Assembly: GCF_019923745.1 (NCBI RefSeq)
Contig: NZ_JAANOG010000003.1
Location: 248,001 to 312,000 of the forward strand
Direction: 5' to 3'
DNA length: 64,000 bases
DNA from: Aquirufa aurantiipilula
GTDB taxonomy: Bacteria; Bacteroidota; Bacteroidia; Cytophagales; Spirosomataceae
The notes below the pieces were generated by a model that saw only the letters and a list, made by a program, of their open reading frames with translations, ran no database searches and had not been told where the DNA came from. Shown here piece by piece: positions 16,370 to 25,403 of the stretch; position 1 is the first letter of the stretch, and every line of letters starts with the position of its first letter. Made by a program: the position numbers and the translations under genes.

Positions 16370-17692
16370 ATGGACCCAGATCCCGGATTATATACCACTC
16401 AAGTTGCAGGAATCGTCATTTCCATGATTTTCTCTGCCTTCTTTTCTGGCGTAGAAATGGCCTTTGTTTCCTGCAATAAATTGTATTTTGAACTCAAGGC
16501 AAAGCAAAATATCTTGAGTGCCAAAATCATTTCCAACTTCAATCAATCCCCTTCCCGCTTCATTGGAACCATGTTGATTGGCAATACCTTATCCCTTGTG
16601 GCCTACGGTATTTTCATGGAAGAGTTTTTGCATCATCAAATTCTACAATACATCCCCTTTCTTCAAAATGAAATCCTGGCACGTTTATTAGCATCCATCG
16701 TCGCCACCATTTTGATCTTAATTACCTCAGAATTTACGCCAAAAAGTATATTCTTAATCAACCCTGATGTTATTTTAGAATTCTTGGCCATCCTCATCTG
16801 GATTGTCTATGCGCTCATGTTCCCACTTGTTTGGGTGACAGTAGGCTTATCCAAATGGTTCATCACTAAGGTACTCCGACTGAACTATTCCGAAGAAAAA
16901 CCCGCTTTTGGTTTAACCGACCTGAATAACTATTTACAAAATTTAAATCGTAAAGTCTCCACGGAAGAAGAGGCAGAAGTAGACACCAAAATCTTCCACA
17001 ATGCCTTAGAATTTAAACAGGTAAAGGTGCGTGATTGTATGATTCCACGAACTGAAATCACTGCGATAGATTTAGAAGAAGGTATTGAAGGTTTAAAAGA
17101 AGTATTTATCGAATCAGGGCATTCCAAAGTATTGGTTTACAAGGAAAGTTTAGAAGATGTATTGGGTTATTGCCATTCATTAGCCTTGTTCAAGAAACCT
17201 AAGGATATTCAATCCATATTGACAAGCATTTTAATTGTTCCAGAGGCTATGCCAGCGAACGACTTGATGCTAAAATTCTCCAAAGACAGAAAATCATTGG
17301 CATTGGTTGTAGATGAATTTGGAAGCACTTCCGGCCTTGTCAGCATGGAAGATGTCATGGAAAAGATATTTGGTGAAATCCAAGATGAATACGATGATTC
17401 CGAAGATTGGGTAGAAAAGAAATTAGATGACCATTCCTATTTATTGTCGGGTCGACATGAGATTGATTACCTTAATGAAAAATACGATTGGAATTTTCCA
17501 GAAGGAGATTATGAAACACTGGGTGGTATGTTAATCAGTTTATATGAAGACATTCCCAAAGCCAATGAAATCATCACATTAGCTCCTTTTCAATTTCAGA
17601 TTTTGACGTCGACCGATGCGCGAATTGATACCGTCAAAATGACGATAGTTGGCAAAATTTCTCCAAAAGAAGAATCAAAAATTAAGCACTAG
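16370..17692 (+). CDS. CNNM/CorC (HlyC/CorC) family membrane protein, GldE-like
   Basis: 440 residues: a DUF21/CNNM transmembrane domain (about 1-195; FFSGVEMAFVSCNK is the family signature), a CBS pair (about 205-335; RDCMIPRTEITAID and VVDEFGSTSGLVSMEDVMEKIFGEIQDEYD), then a CorC_HlyC domain (about 345-430). CNNM proteins act in Mg2+/divalent cation efflux. Bacteroidota gliding protein GldE belongs here, but its usual partner gldD is absent, so the general name is used. Its TAG overlaps the stop of menF on the other strand. Confidence 0.88.
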   Translation: MDPDPGLYTTQVAGIVISMIFSAFFSGVEMAFVSCNKLYFELKAKQNILSAKIISNFNQSPSRFIGTMLIGNTLSLVAYGIFMEEFLHHQILQYIPFLQNEILARLLASIVATILILITSEFTPKSIFLINPDVILEFLAILIWIVYALMFPLVWVTVGLSKWFITKVLRLNYSEEKPAFGLTDLNNYLQNLNRKVSTEEEAEVDTKIFHNALEFKQVKVRDCMIPRTEITAIDLEEGIEGLKEVFIESGHSKVLVYKESLEDVLGYCHSLALFKKPKDIQSILTSILIVPEAMPANDLMLKFSKDRKSLALVVDEFGSTSGLVSMEDVMEKIFGEIQDEYDDSEDWVEKKLDDHSYLLSGRHEIDYLNEKYDWNFPEGDYETLGGMLISLYEDIPKANEIITLAPFQFQILTSTDARIDTVKMTIVGKISPKEESKIKH

Positions 17693-18837
17693 TTTTCCAA
17701 GACGCGTTGTAGGGTTTGGCACTTCATCACCGTTTCATGCCATTCTTTTTCTGGATCAGAGTCTTCTGTGATACCACAACCTGCAAAATAAGTTGCCAAG
17801 CATTTCCCCTCGCTTTGATCTACTTTGACCGTCCGTAAGTTAACGAATAAATGTATCTCATCTCCCAAATTAACAGGGCCTAAATATCCAGAATACAATT
17901 CACGTGCATGTTTTTCTGCTTGGCCAATCCATGCAATTGCTTCCTCTTTGGGTGTCCCACATACAGCCGAAGTAGGATGCAATAGAGACAATAAAATACC
18001 TGGCAATTGAGAAAAATTCAAGGCTTTGGTATCTACGGTAAATTCGGTTTTCAAGTGTAGGAGGTTACCTGCCAAAATCGTTTTTGGTCCAATCTCTTGA
18101 TATTCTCTTAAACGAGTTTTCTTGAAACATTCGATGATATACCGACACACATAGGCTTGTTCTTCAATTTCTTTTTGAGACCACCGTGCATTTTGTGGAG
18201 GGATGATTTCTCCTTGAGGATCTATGGCAGATTGAGTTCCAGCCAAAGCAATAGTACGAAAAATCCCTTGAGCGTCTTGTTCCACCAAAGTTTCTGGAGT
18301 GGCACATAACCAAGTACTTCCTAATTCAGGGATGTATAAAGCACAAACAAATGCATTAGGATAAGCTTGACATAATTGACCAAATGCCCTGAGTGGAGAA
18401 AAATCAGCCGGGAATTCAACTTCGTCGGTTCTAGAAAGAACTACTTTTTGAAAATGGCCCGATTGTATTTCTTGAATGGATTCATTTACCCAATGCGTAA
18501 AATGCTGGTGTTTCTGTTCGTTTTCTTCGACATTGTGCTGGGTTTTCAACAATGAGGCACCTTCAATTTCTTTAGGAACGATGGACTCTTCCAACAATGT
18601 CTCAGCTTTTAAAAAATATGGAAGCCCAATGAAGGGTGCTACTAAAAATCCGGCTGGAAAAGTTTCTAAATCCAAAGATCCTAACTTCTCTCCACCAGTA
18701 GAATCTACTAAAAAATAGCGTTTATCACTTTTGGGTAATCTCCAAACAGCCATGCCTCCGCGCTTTTGCTGCGTATGTTGCCACAACTGTTCCCAATCGA
18801 GCAAAGAGGTTAGGGTGGAAGAAAGCGTAGAAGGCAT
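17689..18837 (-). CDS. menF: Isochorismate synthase
   Basis: 382 residues of the chorismate-utilising fold. Motifs: FQKVVLSRTDEVEF, LCATPETLVEQD, TIALAGTQ, the catalytic block LHPTSAVCGTPKEEAIAWI, ELYSGYLGPVNLGDEIHLFVNLRT and AGCGITEDSDPEKEWHET with the Mg-binding Glu residues. It converts chorismate to isochorismate for menaquinone. A siderophore EntC role is possible but no siderophore genes are present. A minus-strand -7 box (TAACTTTG, 18863-18856) is just upstream. The MenI-like thioesterase at 20.5 kb may act in the same pathway. Confidence 0.9.
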   Translation of the reverse strand: MPSTLSSTLTSLLDWEQLWQHTQQKRGGMAVWRLPKSDKRYFLVDSTGGEKLGSLDLETFPAGFLVAPFIGLPYFLKAETLLEESIVPKEIEGASLLKTQHNVEENEQKHQHFTHWVNESIQEIQSGHFQKVVLSRTDEVEFPADFSPLRAFGQLCQAYPNAFVCALYIPELGSTWLCATPETLVEQDAQGIFRTIALAGTQSAIDPQGEIIPPQNARWSQKEIEEQAYVCRYIIECFKKTRLREYQEIGPKTILAGNLLHLKTEFTVDTKALNFSQLPGILLSLLHPTSAVCGTPKEEAIAWIGQAEKHARELYSGYLGPVNLGDEIHLFVNLRTVKVDQSEGKCLATYFAGCGITEDSDPEKEWHETVMKCQTLQRVLEN

Positions 18838-18855
18838 ATTTTATAATTCGAATTT

Positions 18856-18863
18856 CAAAGTTA
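18856..18863 (-). promoter_or_regulatory. -7 box for menF
   Basis: The minus strand reads TAACTTTG, a TAnnTTTG match 19 bases before the ATG at 18837. That gives a leader of about a dozen bases, as is common in this window. Confidence 0.5.
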
Positions 18864-18985
18864 AGCAATTCACCATAGGACCACTTATCGTGTTGTGCAA
18901 TTTTAGTTATTTTTCTATCAAGGTGGTCAATGATTCATTTCACGTACCATACCCTATCAATCCCTTAGAATCTATAACCCATAAA

Positions 18986-19981
18986 TTACAATTCTGTTAG
19001 AGCTTGCTTCAAAATCGAATACGATTGCTTTTTCTTTTCCCCATCAAATATATAGGTAGCCACCATCAATTCATCTATACCTGTTTCTTGAATAAATTCA
19101 CCTACTTTATTTCGGAGTGTTTCTTGACTGCCATAAAAACTACATGTCAGCATCTTGTCTGCCATCGCTCTAATTTCAGGAATTTGGTAAGCTTCTGGTA
19201 AAGGGCCTGGAGGAGCTAAAGGCACTCGACGATTGGTGATAATACCCACAAACATGCGGATTAAACTACTTCGAAGGAAGGCTGCCTCCTCATCTGTGTC
19301 GGCCCCTACTACGTTCACACAAGCCATCACATAGGGTTTATCCAATTGGGAAGAAGGAATAAAATTCTTACGATAAATATCAATAGCCGTTCTAAATTGA
19401 GCAGGGGCAAAATGAGCAGCAAATGCATAAGGTAAACCCATTTTAGCGGCCAAATAAGCGGAATCAGTACTGGACCCTAAAATCCAAATAGGCACTTCAA
19501 GACCCTCAGCAGGAAAGGCCCTAACTTGAGCCAAGCTATTTTCTTCACTGAAATACAATTGCAATTGCTCTACATCCTTGGGGAAATGATAGGCTGTATC
19601 CATATTATCCCTTCTCAAGACCCGAGCGGTTTGCTGGTCTGTACCCGGGGCACGACCCAGTCCTAAGTCGATCCGATTAGGATACATGGATGCCAAAGTA
19701 CCGAACTGCTCGGCTATCACTAAAGGACTATGGTTCGGTAACATGATACCTCCTGAACCTACCCGAATACGGGATGTTTTACCTGCAACATGACCTATCA
19801 AAACGGAGGTTGCCGAACTCGCAATAAACTCCATATTATGATGCTCAGCTAACCAGATTCGGTTAAAACCTAAAGTCTCCGCATGTTGCGCTATTTCCAC
19901 GGTTCTTTCGATGGCCGTGCTTGCTGTTCCGCCTTGTGGGATAGGGGCAAGTTCTAATACGGATAGGGGGATTTTAGGCAT
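18986..19981 (-). CDS. LLM class flavin-dependent oxidoreductase
   Basis: 331 residues, luciferase-like monooxygenase TIM barrel of the MsnO8/YhbW type. Family blocks: [86 protein letters not shown] and [25 protein letters not shown]. It uses reduced FMN; the substrate cannot be told. It is a single gene; no partner reductase is adjacent. Confidence 0.9.
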   Translation of the reverse strand: MPKIPLSVLELAPIPQGGTASTAIERTVEIAQHAETLGFNRIWLAEHHNMEFIASSATSVLIGHVAGKTSRIRVGSGGIMLPNHSPLVIAEQFGTLASMYPNRIDLGLGRAPGTDQQTARVLRRDNMDTAYHFPKDVEQLQLYFSEENSLAQVRAFPAEGLEVPIWILGSSTDSAYLAAKMGLPYAFAAHFAPAQFRTAIDIYRKNFIPSSQLDKPYVMACVNVVGADTDEEAAFLRSSLIRMFVGIITNRRVPLAPPGPLPEAYQIPEIRAMADKMLTCSFYGSQETLRNKVGEFIQETGIDELMVATYIFDGEKKKQSYSILKQALTEL

Positions 19982-20043
19982 GTATTTTTATTGGGATAAA
20001 GAAATTTAAACTTCATTTCTTATAAATATGTTCCCTTATTTCT

Positions 20044-20511
20044 TTATAATTTCACTTGTCGACTATAATACTGATCATCCACCTTACCATCTAGGTCAAA
20101 ATCCTCTATTCCCCAATACTCGATTTGATTTTTCTTGATTTTAAATCTAAACTTATAGGTGATGCGCTTCGGAATGGTATCCTGAATGATTAAAGTATCT
20201 TGAATAATCTTCCATGTTCCGGCAGGGTCATAGGTAGTCTTTCCTTGAAGGTTACGGTGCAAAGAATGGTAGGTACCATCTGCAGCGTAGGTGGTTTGAA
20301 TATTTTTAGACTTCATTTTTGCTTCCCAATTCTTTCCAAGTACCTCCATGTTTTGCGTGCTATCTGAATTTTTATAGCTAGGCATGGTGATTTTTAAATG
20401 TGCAATTTGCCAAGTACCAATAATAGCTTTTGAAGTAGATTGACTGCAAGAAAATAGGCCTAATTCAGAAAGAATAAGTATTCCTACAATTATGATGCTT
20501 GGAGTTTTCAT
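20044..20511 (-). CDS. Lipoprotein, lipocalin-like
   Basis: 155 residues. Lipoprotein signal with lipobox LFSC (Cys at about residue 22). The mature part begins IGTWQIAHLKITM and contains TYAADGTYHSLH and DPAGTWKIIQDTLIIQD, a pattern of beta strands as in lipocalin-like domains of Bacteroidota. The end reads YWGIEDFDLDGKVDDQYYSR, a calcium-loop-like Asp stretch. Function unknown. It is flanked by the LLM gene and the thioesterase on the same strand with gaps of 62 and 30 bases. Confidence 0.7.
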   Translation of the reverse strand: MKTPSIIIVGILILSELGLFSCSQSTSKAIIGTWQIAHLKITMPSYKNSDSTQNMEVLGKNWEAKMKSKNIQTTYAADGTYHSLHRNLQGKTTYDPAGTWKIIQDTLIIQDTIPKRITYKFRFKIKKNQIEYWGIEDFDLDGKVDDQYYSRQVKL

Positions 20512-20541
20512 ATGGAATTGCTTTAATCTAATTCTGAAAAA

Positions 20542-20961
20542 CTAAGCCGACAAAATCGCCACGGTCAATCGACTCACGCAGACTAAATCACCCTGTTCAT
20601 TGTGTATCTTGATATCATATACATGCATGGTTCTACCTATCCGAATTGGGGAGCATGTTCCTATTACCCATCCTTCACGTACTGCTTTTAGGTGATTGGC
20701 ATTGATCTCCACACCTACAGCTTTCATGGTAGCAGGATCTTTGGCGACTAGCATAGTCGCTATACTTCCCATAGTTTCCGCTAAAACCACGGATGCTCCT
20801 CCGTGCAATAGCCCAAAGGGTTGTTTGGTCCTGTGATCCACGGGCATACGGGCAGTGAAATACTCGGGGTGAACTTCTAGAAATTCGATTCCTAGGTGCT
20901 CAATCATATTGCCTTTACTGAAGCTATTTAGTTGTTCTGAAGTGATGGATGTATTAAACAT
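20542..20961 (-). CDS. Hotdog-fold thioesterase, MenI/YbdB/PaaI-like
   Basis: 139 residues. FGLLHGGASVVLAETMGSIA holds the HGG turn and the catalytic Glu of the 4HBT-II (MenI/YbdB) type. Further blocks are GVEINANHLKAVREGWVIG, SPIRIGRTMHVYDIKI and CVSRLTVAI. MenI hydrolyses DHNA-CoA in menaquinone synthesis, and menF is 2 kb away on the same strand, so a MenI role is reasonable but unproven. YbdB-like housekeeping activity is the alternative. Confidence 0.85.
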   Translation of the reverse strand: MFNTSITSEQLNSFSKGNMIEHLGIEFLEVHPEYFTARMPVDHRTKQPFGLLHGGASVVLAETMGSIATMLVAKDPATMKAVGVEINANHLKAVREGWVIGTCSPIRIGRTMHVYDIKIHNEQGDLVCVSRLTVAILSA

Positions 20962-20969
20962 ATATTTCG

Positions 20970-20977
20970 TATTTTTG
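20970..20977 (+). promoter_or_regulatory. -7 box for the phosphatase/LytS/LytTR unit
   Basis: TATTTTTG followed by TGC matches TAnnTTTG about 50 bases before the ATG at 21029. It lies only 8 bases from the start of the divergent thioesterase gene. Confidence 0.5.
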
Positions 20978-21028
20978 TGCCTAAAATTCGCAATAATTTA
21001 CTAATTCCAACCTCAATTCGCCTTTTTT

Positions 21029-21670
21029 ATGCACCCTATCAAAGACATTTACCTAATTCGTCACGGAGAAACTGATTATAATAGAATGGGGGTGGTACAA
21101 GGAAGTGGCATTGACGCTCATTTGAATGAATTAGGACGTCAACAAGCTCAGGCGTTTTTTGATCATTATGAAGATTTATACATTGATAAAATTTACACCT
21201 CTGCTTTAGTACGTACACACCAGTCGGTAGATGGCTTTATCAAGAAGGGAATTGCTTGGGAACAGCATGCAGGATTGAACGAAATTTCTTGGGGAAATAA
21301 GGAAGGGAAGTCGCCCAACACGGAAGACGACCTTTACTATAAAAATTTGACCAGAACTTGGCGAGAAGGGAACATTCATGTACCTTCGGAAGAGGGTGAG
21401 AGCCCAGTGCAGGTTTTGGAAAGACAAAAACCCGTGGTTGATTTAATCCTTTCACGTCCAGAAGAGCAGGCTATTTTAATCGCTATGCACGGTCGGGCTA
21501 TGCGGGTTTTATTGACTCATTTATTTGAACAACCACTACACAAAATGGATGATTTTGCCCACAGCAATCTCTGCTTATACCATTTACAATATTCTTACCC
21601 AGAGCGTGCATTCAAATTAGTGAAAGGTCCCTTGACTGAACACTTGAGGCACTTACCTGATTCCATGTAA
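21029..21670 (+). CDS. Histidine phosphatase family protein (phosphoglycerate mutase-like)
   Basis: 213 residues. The RHG motif YLIRHGETDYNRMGVVQG has the catalytic His. The second half contains IYTSALVRTHQSVDGF, the Glu in GLNEISWGNKEGKS and AILIAMHGRAMRVLLTHL with the second His. Probably a cofactor-independent-of-Mg phosphatase acting on a small phosphorylated metabolite; the exact substrate is unknown. Only 2 bases separate it from the sensor kinase, so it is the first gene of a signalling operon. Confidence 0.88.
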   Translation: MHPIKDIYLIRHGETDYNRMGVVQGSGIDAHLNELGRQQAQAFFDHYEDLYIDKIYTSALVRTHQSVDGFIKKGIAWEQHAGLNEISWGNKEGKSPNTEDDLYYKNLTRTWREGNIHVPSEEGESPVQVLERQKPVVDLILSRPEEQAILIAMHGRAMRVLLTHLFEQPLHKMDDFAHSNLCLYHLQYSYPERAFKLVKGPLTEHLRHLPDSM

Positions 21671-21672
21671 TT

Positions 21673-22710
21673 ATGAAGAGACAAAAGCTTTATTGGGTTT
21701 TACAATTTTCTGGCTGGTTCGCCTGGACACTCAATGAGGCTTTATTGTACACCATGCAATATGGTTGGCGATGGGCATGGCTCTATGCATTCGTAGGAAA
21801 TATTTCCCTCGCTATTTTATTGACGCACCAATACAAAAGGATTACCCAAAAATTTCAATGGCAGAATTATCCATTGTTTAAACTTTTGAGGATTAATCTT
21901 CAAGCGCTTTTGGTGATGGCTACTGTCTTGTTGGCCTTTAACCTACCCTTGGATTTTGCCTTATTGCAGGAGAATTATGAGGTTAAATTAAATACCTTCA
22001 TCATTCTTCAATACCTTTTCAATTTCATGAAACCCTTGGCCATTTGGCAGTTGATTTATTTCTTCTTCCAATACTCCCAAAGGAAATTAGAGATTGAAAG
22101 GCAAAACGACCAATTGGAGCGAACCATCCAGGAGACAGAAGGGAAGGTTTTACGTGCCCAAATGAACCCTCACTTTGTGTTTAACGCGCTGAATAGCATT
22201 CGGGCATTAATTACTGAAGACCCTAGCAAAGCGAAGAAAGGCATAAACCAGTTGTCCAAATTACTTCGAAGTTCTTTGCTGACAGAAAGAAAAAAAACGA
22301 TTCCATTATCTGAAGAAATAGAGACGATTGTTGATTACTTATCCTTGGAGAAAATCCGATATGAAGAACGTTTGTTTTGGGAAGTTCAAATACCTAAAGA
22401 GCATCTAAAAGCGGAGGTGCCCCCCATGATTTTACAAACTTTAGTAGAAAATGCGATTAAACACGGCATCTCACATTCTGTCAAAGGAGGTACTATCTTG
22501 ATTCAAGCACATAAGGTAGGTAACTTATTGCATGCCTATGTCATTAATCCAGGGACCATTAAAACCAAAGAAAGTGAAACGGGTGTTGGAATGAAAAACT
22601 CCATTGCTCGTTTGAAGATATTGTTTGGAGAGACCGCTCAACTAAGGCTTAAACCTTTCGACAAAAATCAAGTGATTGCCGAATTAATTATACCTTATCT
22701 TGTGCCTTAA
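21673..22710 (+). CDS. LytS/YehU-type sensor histidine kinase
   Basis: 345 residues. About four membrane helices (residues 8-130) with short loops, a coiled linker (QRKLEIERQNDQLERTIQETEGKV), then the His_kinase block RAQMNPHFVFNALNSIRALI with the phospho-acceptor His167, and an HATPase_c domain (LQTLVENAIKHGISHS, TGVGMKNSIARL). The lack of a large periplasmic loop suggests sensing in the membrane. It is paired with the LytTR regulator 30 bases downstream. Confidence 0.93.
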   Translation: MKRQKLYWVLQFSGWFAWTLNEALLYTMQYGWRWAWLYAFVGNISLAILLTHQYKRITQKFQWQNYPLFKLLRINLQALLVMATVLLAFNLPLDFALLQENYEVKLNTFIILQYLFNFMKPLAIWQLIYFFFQYSQRKLEIERQNDQLERTIQETEGKVLRAQMNPHFVFNALNSIRALITEDPSKAKKGINQLSKLLRSSLLTERKKTIPLSEEIETIVDYLSLEKIRYEERLFWEVQIPKEHLKAEVPPMILQTLVENAIKHGISHSVKGGTILIQAHKVGNLLHAYVINPGTIKTKESETGVGMKNSIARLKILFGETAQLRLKPFDKNQVIAELIIPYLVP

Positions 22711-22740
22711 TTCCTGTGTTAATTATAAAATAAACCCTTT

Positions 22741-23484
22741 ATGAACGCTATTATCATCGACGACGAACGTTTAGCTAGAAATGAACTAAAACGTTTATTA
22801 GAAAATTTCCCACATATCCAGGTCATTGGAGAAGCGGCAAATACCGATGAGGCTGGGGCCTTGATTGAAGAATTACACCCTGACGTCATTTTCCTAGATA
22901 TCCAAATGCCAGGCAAAACGGGGTTTGAATGGCTTGAAGAATGGGATGGCTATTTGCCTGAGGTAATTTTTACGACGGCTTTTGATGAATATGCCTTGAA
23001 AGCATTTGAAGTCAATGCCCTTGATTATGTCTTAAAGCCAATCGAACTTTCGCGTTTAAGTGAGAGTGTTCAAAAATTAGAAAAGCAATTAGCCAATAAA
23101 ACCAAATCTCATCCAGAACAGGTTTCTGTTTCTCCTCAACATTATTTAAGTGCACAGGATCAAATATTTGTGAAAGATGGAGAGAAATGCTGGTTTGTTC
23201 GCTTAGACAAAGTACGTTTATGCGAATCCATGGGCAATTACGTACGTTTATTTTTTGATGACCAAAAGCCTTTGGTATTGAAATCTTTGAATGCTTTGGA
23301 AGACCGTTTGGATCCTAAAGTATTTTTCCGTGCTAACAGAAAACACATCATCAATCTCAATTTTATTGAAAAAATAGAGCCTTGGTTTTCAGGAGGGTTG
23401 CAAGTAACATTACAAGGAAAAGGAGAGAAAATCGAGATTTCTAGAAGGCAGTCGATTCGTTTCAAGGAATTACTCTCCCTCTAA
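22741..23484 (+). CDS. LytTR family response regulator
   Basis: 247 residues. Receiver domain with acidic pair (IIIDDERLARNEL), phospho-acceptor Asp53 in DVIFLDIQMPG and Lys99 in DYVLKPIE, then a LytTR DNA-binding domain (about 145-247; VRLCESMGNYVRLFF, FFRANRKHIINLNFIEKIEPW, ISRRQSIRFKELL). It is the cognate partner of the preceding LytS-type kinase. Its last 15 bases overlap the end of the convergent AI-2E permease gene. Confidence 0.95.
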   Translation: MNAIIIDDERLARNELKRLLENFPHIQVIGEAANTDEAGALIEELHPDVIFLDIQMPGKTGFEWLEEWDGYLPEVIFTTAFDEYALKAFEVNALDYVLKPIELSRLSESVQKLEKQLANKTKSHPEQVSVSPQHYLSAQDQIFVKDGEKCWFVRLDKVRLCESMGNYVRLFFDDQKPLVLKSLNALEDRLDPKVFFRANRKHIINLNFIEKIEPWFSGGLQVTLQGKGEKIEISRRQSIRFKELLSL

Positions 23485-24555
23485 TTTTTCATCTTTTTCT
23501 TTCTTCTTGTGAGAAGGCGCTTCACCAAGCACATATCCATAAGCCTGCAATGATGGTACATAGTCAAAAATTACTTTGACTATGGCTGTCAAAGGCAAAG
23601 CCAAGATCAGACCTGGAATTCCCCAGAGCATTTCCCCCAACAATAAGGCTAGCATAGCTACCATCGGATTAACACTTACTTTAGAGCCTATCACCACTGG
23701 TGTGATGAAATTTGCCTCGATAAACTGTACGGCAGCTACCCAAGCTATAACGGCAAAGGCGTGGGATGGACTCAACACGATTAAACTTAAAACAATGGGG
23801 CCACTTGCGCCCATCCATATTCCGATGTAAGGAATCAGCAATAATAAGCCCGTTAGAATTCCAAAAAAGTAAGGGTAATCTACCCCAATCCACCAGAAGC
23901 CAATGGTGTTCAAAATGGAAACAATGAGCATCACCACCATTAAACCAATCAAATACCCTTGGACCACTTGACCTGTTTTACTCATGATCCCTTTTAATAT
24001 ATGTGTTTCCGTATTAGGGAAAACCATTTCTAAAAATTGGGCGAAAAAACTGCGGTAATACAAGAAGAAGAAAACGAAAATGGGAATAAGTATGATGGTG
24101 GTTATGGAATGTATAATGGTGCCAAAGGTGGTTGTCAAAATTGTCCCTGAATTTTTCAAAAGATTGATGGTCTGATTACTGATTTCGACCATTTGTTTTT
24201 TCCGCGAAATATTGAGATTTCTGGACAAGAAACTCTGTAAACTAGAAATGTAGGATTCGGCTTTTTTAATGAAAATAGGCCAATCCGAAGCAAATTCAAC
24301 CATTTGAACCGTCAAAATAGCTAAAATACCTGCTAAAACAGCGACCGTAATGATGAGGCAAATAGCGATGGAAACCGAACGAGGAAGCCCTTTTCTTTCT
24401 AACCAAGAGGCTAGAGGTAATAAAAGCATGGCCAAAATCAATGCCGCCGCTAAAAGGATCAATAAATCCTGCAAAAGGTATAATCCCAAAACCAATAAGG
24501 AAATGGAAATTAAAACAGAGGCTAAACGGACAATATAGGAGGATTCTTTCGCCAT
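23470..24555 (-). CDS. AI-2E family transporter (PerM/YdiK-like)
   Basis: 361 residues with seven or eight membrane helices. Family signatures: LLPLASWLERKGLPRSVSIAICL at the N-terminal pair of helices, the central amphipathic region (ISRKKQMVEISNQTINLLKNSG) and ILTGLLLLIPYIGIWMGASGP, QFIEANFITPVVIGSKVSVNP, LLLGEMLWGIPGLILALPLTA. Members include AI-2 exporters and Na+/H+ antiporters; the substrate here cannot be inferred. The C-terminal tail is charged (HKKKEKDEKLEGE) and overlaps the LytTR gene by 15 bp. Confidence 0.9.
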   Translation of the reverse strand: MAKESSYIVRLASVLISISLLVLGLYLLQDLLILLAAALILAMLLLPLASWLERKGLPRSVSIAICLIITVAVLAGILAILTVQMVEFASDWPIFIKKAESYISSLQSFLSRNLNISRKKQMVEISNQTINLLKNSGTILTTTFGTIIHSITTIILIPIFVFFFLYYRSFFAQFLEMVFPNTETHILKGIMSKTGQVVQGYLIGLMVVMLIVSILNTIGFWWIGVDYPYFFGILTGLLLLIPYIGIWMGASGPIVLSLIVLSPSHAFAVIAWVAAVQFIEANFITPVVIGSKVSVNPMVAMLALLLGEMLWGIPGLILALPLTAIVKVIFDYVPSLQAYGYVLGEAPSHKKKEKDEKLEGE

Positions 24556-24618
24556 AAACCAAAGCTAATGATTAAATTTAGTCGAAAAAAATTAATAATT
24601 TGGTAATATAGCCCTCTC

Positions 24619-24627
24619 TATATTTGC
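24619..24627 (+). promoter_or_regulatory. -7 box for the orphan PhoB-type regulator
   Basis: TATATTTGC matches TAnnTTTG about 36 bases before the ATG at 24663. A TTTG at 24599-24602 lies 16 bases upstream, slightly closer than the usual 19-21. Confidence 0.5.
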
Positions 24628-24662
24628 AGCAAGTTTTAAAAGCACTTCACTAATTTCATCCT

Positions 24663-25361
24663 ATGAGCCAGGCAGCAGCCAATTCGACAAAAATTCTCTT
24701 GGTAGATGATGATCCTGATATTTTAGAATTATTGGAATACAATCTAGCTAAAGAGGGATTTGTGTTAGCGAAAGCGTCAGATGGGAAGGAAGCCATTGCG
24801 ATTGCGCAAGATTTTAATCCTCAATTAGTGATTTTGGATGTAATGATGCCTGCCATGGATGGCATAGAAACGGCACGTCGGATGAAATCCATGCCGGAAT
24901 TAAAAGACGCCCTTATTTTATTTTTAACTGCTCGCGGGGAGGAATATACCGAAGTGGCAGCTTTTGATGCTGGAGCACATGATTACATCATCAAACCTAT
25001 AAAACCACGTGCTTTGGTTAGTAGAATCAAAGCCATGTTAAAGCGAGAAACGGTAGAAGATAATCAAGAAGTTATTGATATTGGGGGCTTGCATATTAAT
25101 CGTACTCAATATGCGGCGACCTTTGATGGGAAGGCTTTGGTTTTACCTAAGAAAGAATTTGAACTATTGTCATTTTTGGCTAAAAACCCCAATAAAGTCT
25201 TTAACCGAGATGAACTTTTGGAGAAGGTTTGGGGATCTGATGTGTATGTGGTGGAGAGAACAATTGACGTACATATCCGTAAACTGAGGGAGAAAATTCC
25301 TGAATATTACATCAAAACATTGAAGGGTGTTGGTTATTTATTTTCGATTGAAAAGAATTAA
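24663..25361 (+). CDS. OmpR/PhoB family response regulator, orphan
   Basis: 232 residues. Receiver (DDDP acidic pocket at about 15-18, phospho-acceptor Asp59 in LVILDVMMPAMDG, Lys in DYIIKPIKPR) and a winged-helix domain (LPKKEFELLSFLAKNPNKVFNRDELLEKVWGSDVYVVERTIDVHIRKLREKI, KTLKGVGYLF). No histidine kinase adjoins it. In Bacteroidota a similar regulator often pairs with a PhoR-like kinase at another locus. Confidence 0.93.
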   Translation: MSQAAANSTKILLVDDDPDILELLEYNLAKEGFVLAKASDGKEAIAIAQDFNPQLVILDVMMPAMDGIETARRMKSMPELKDALILFLTARGEEYTEVAAFDAGAHDYIIKPIKPRALVSRIKAMLKRETVEDNQEVIDIGGLHINRTQYAATFDGKALVLPKKEFELLSFLAKNPNKVFNRDELLEKVWGSDVYVVERTIDVHIRKLREKIPEYYIKTLKGVGYLFSIEKN

Positions 25362-25403
25362 TTCTAGCACAATTCCATCATTTATAGGTAAATTGCGCCC
25401 TCA

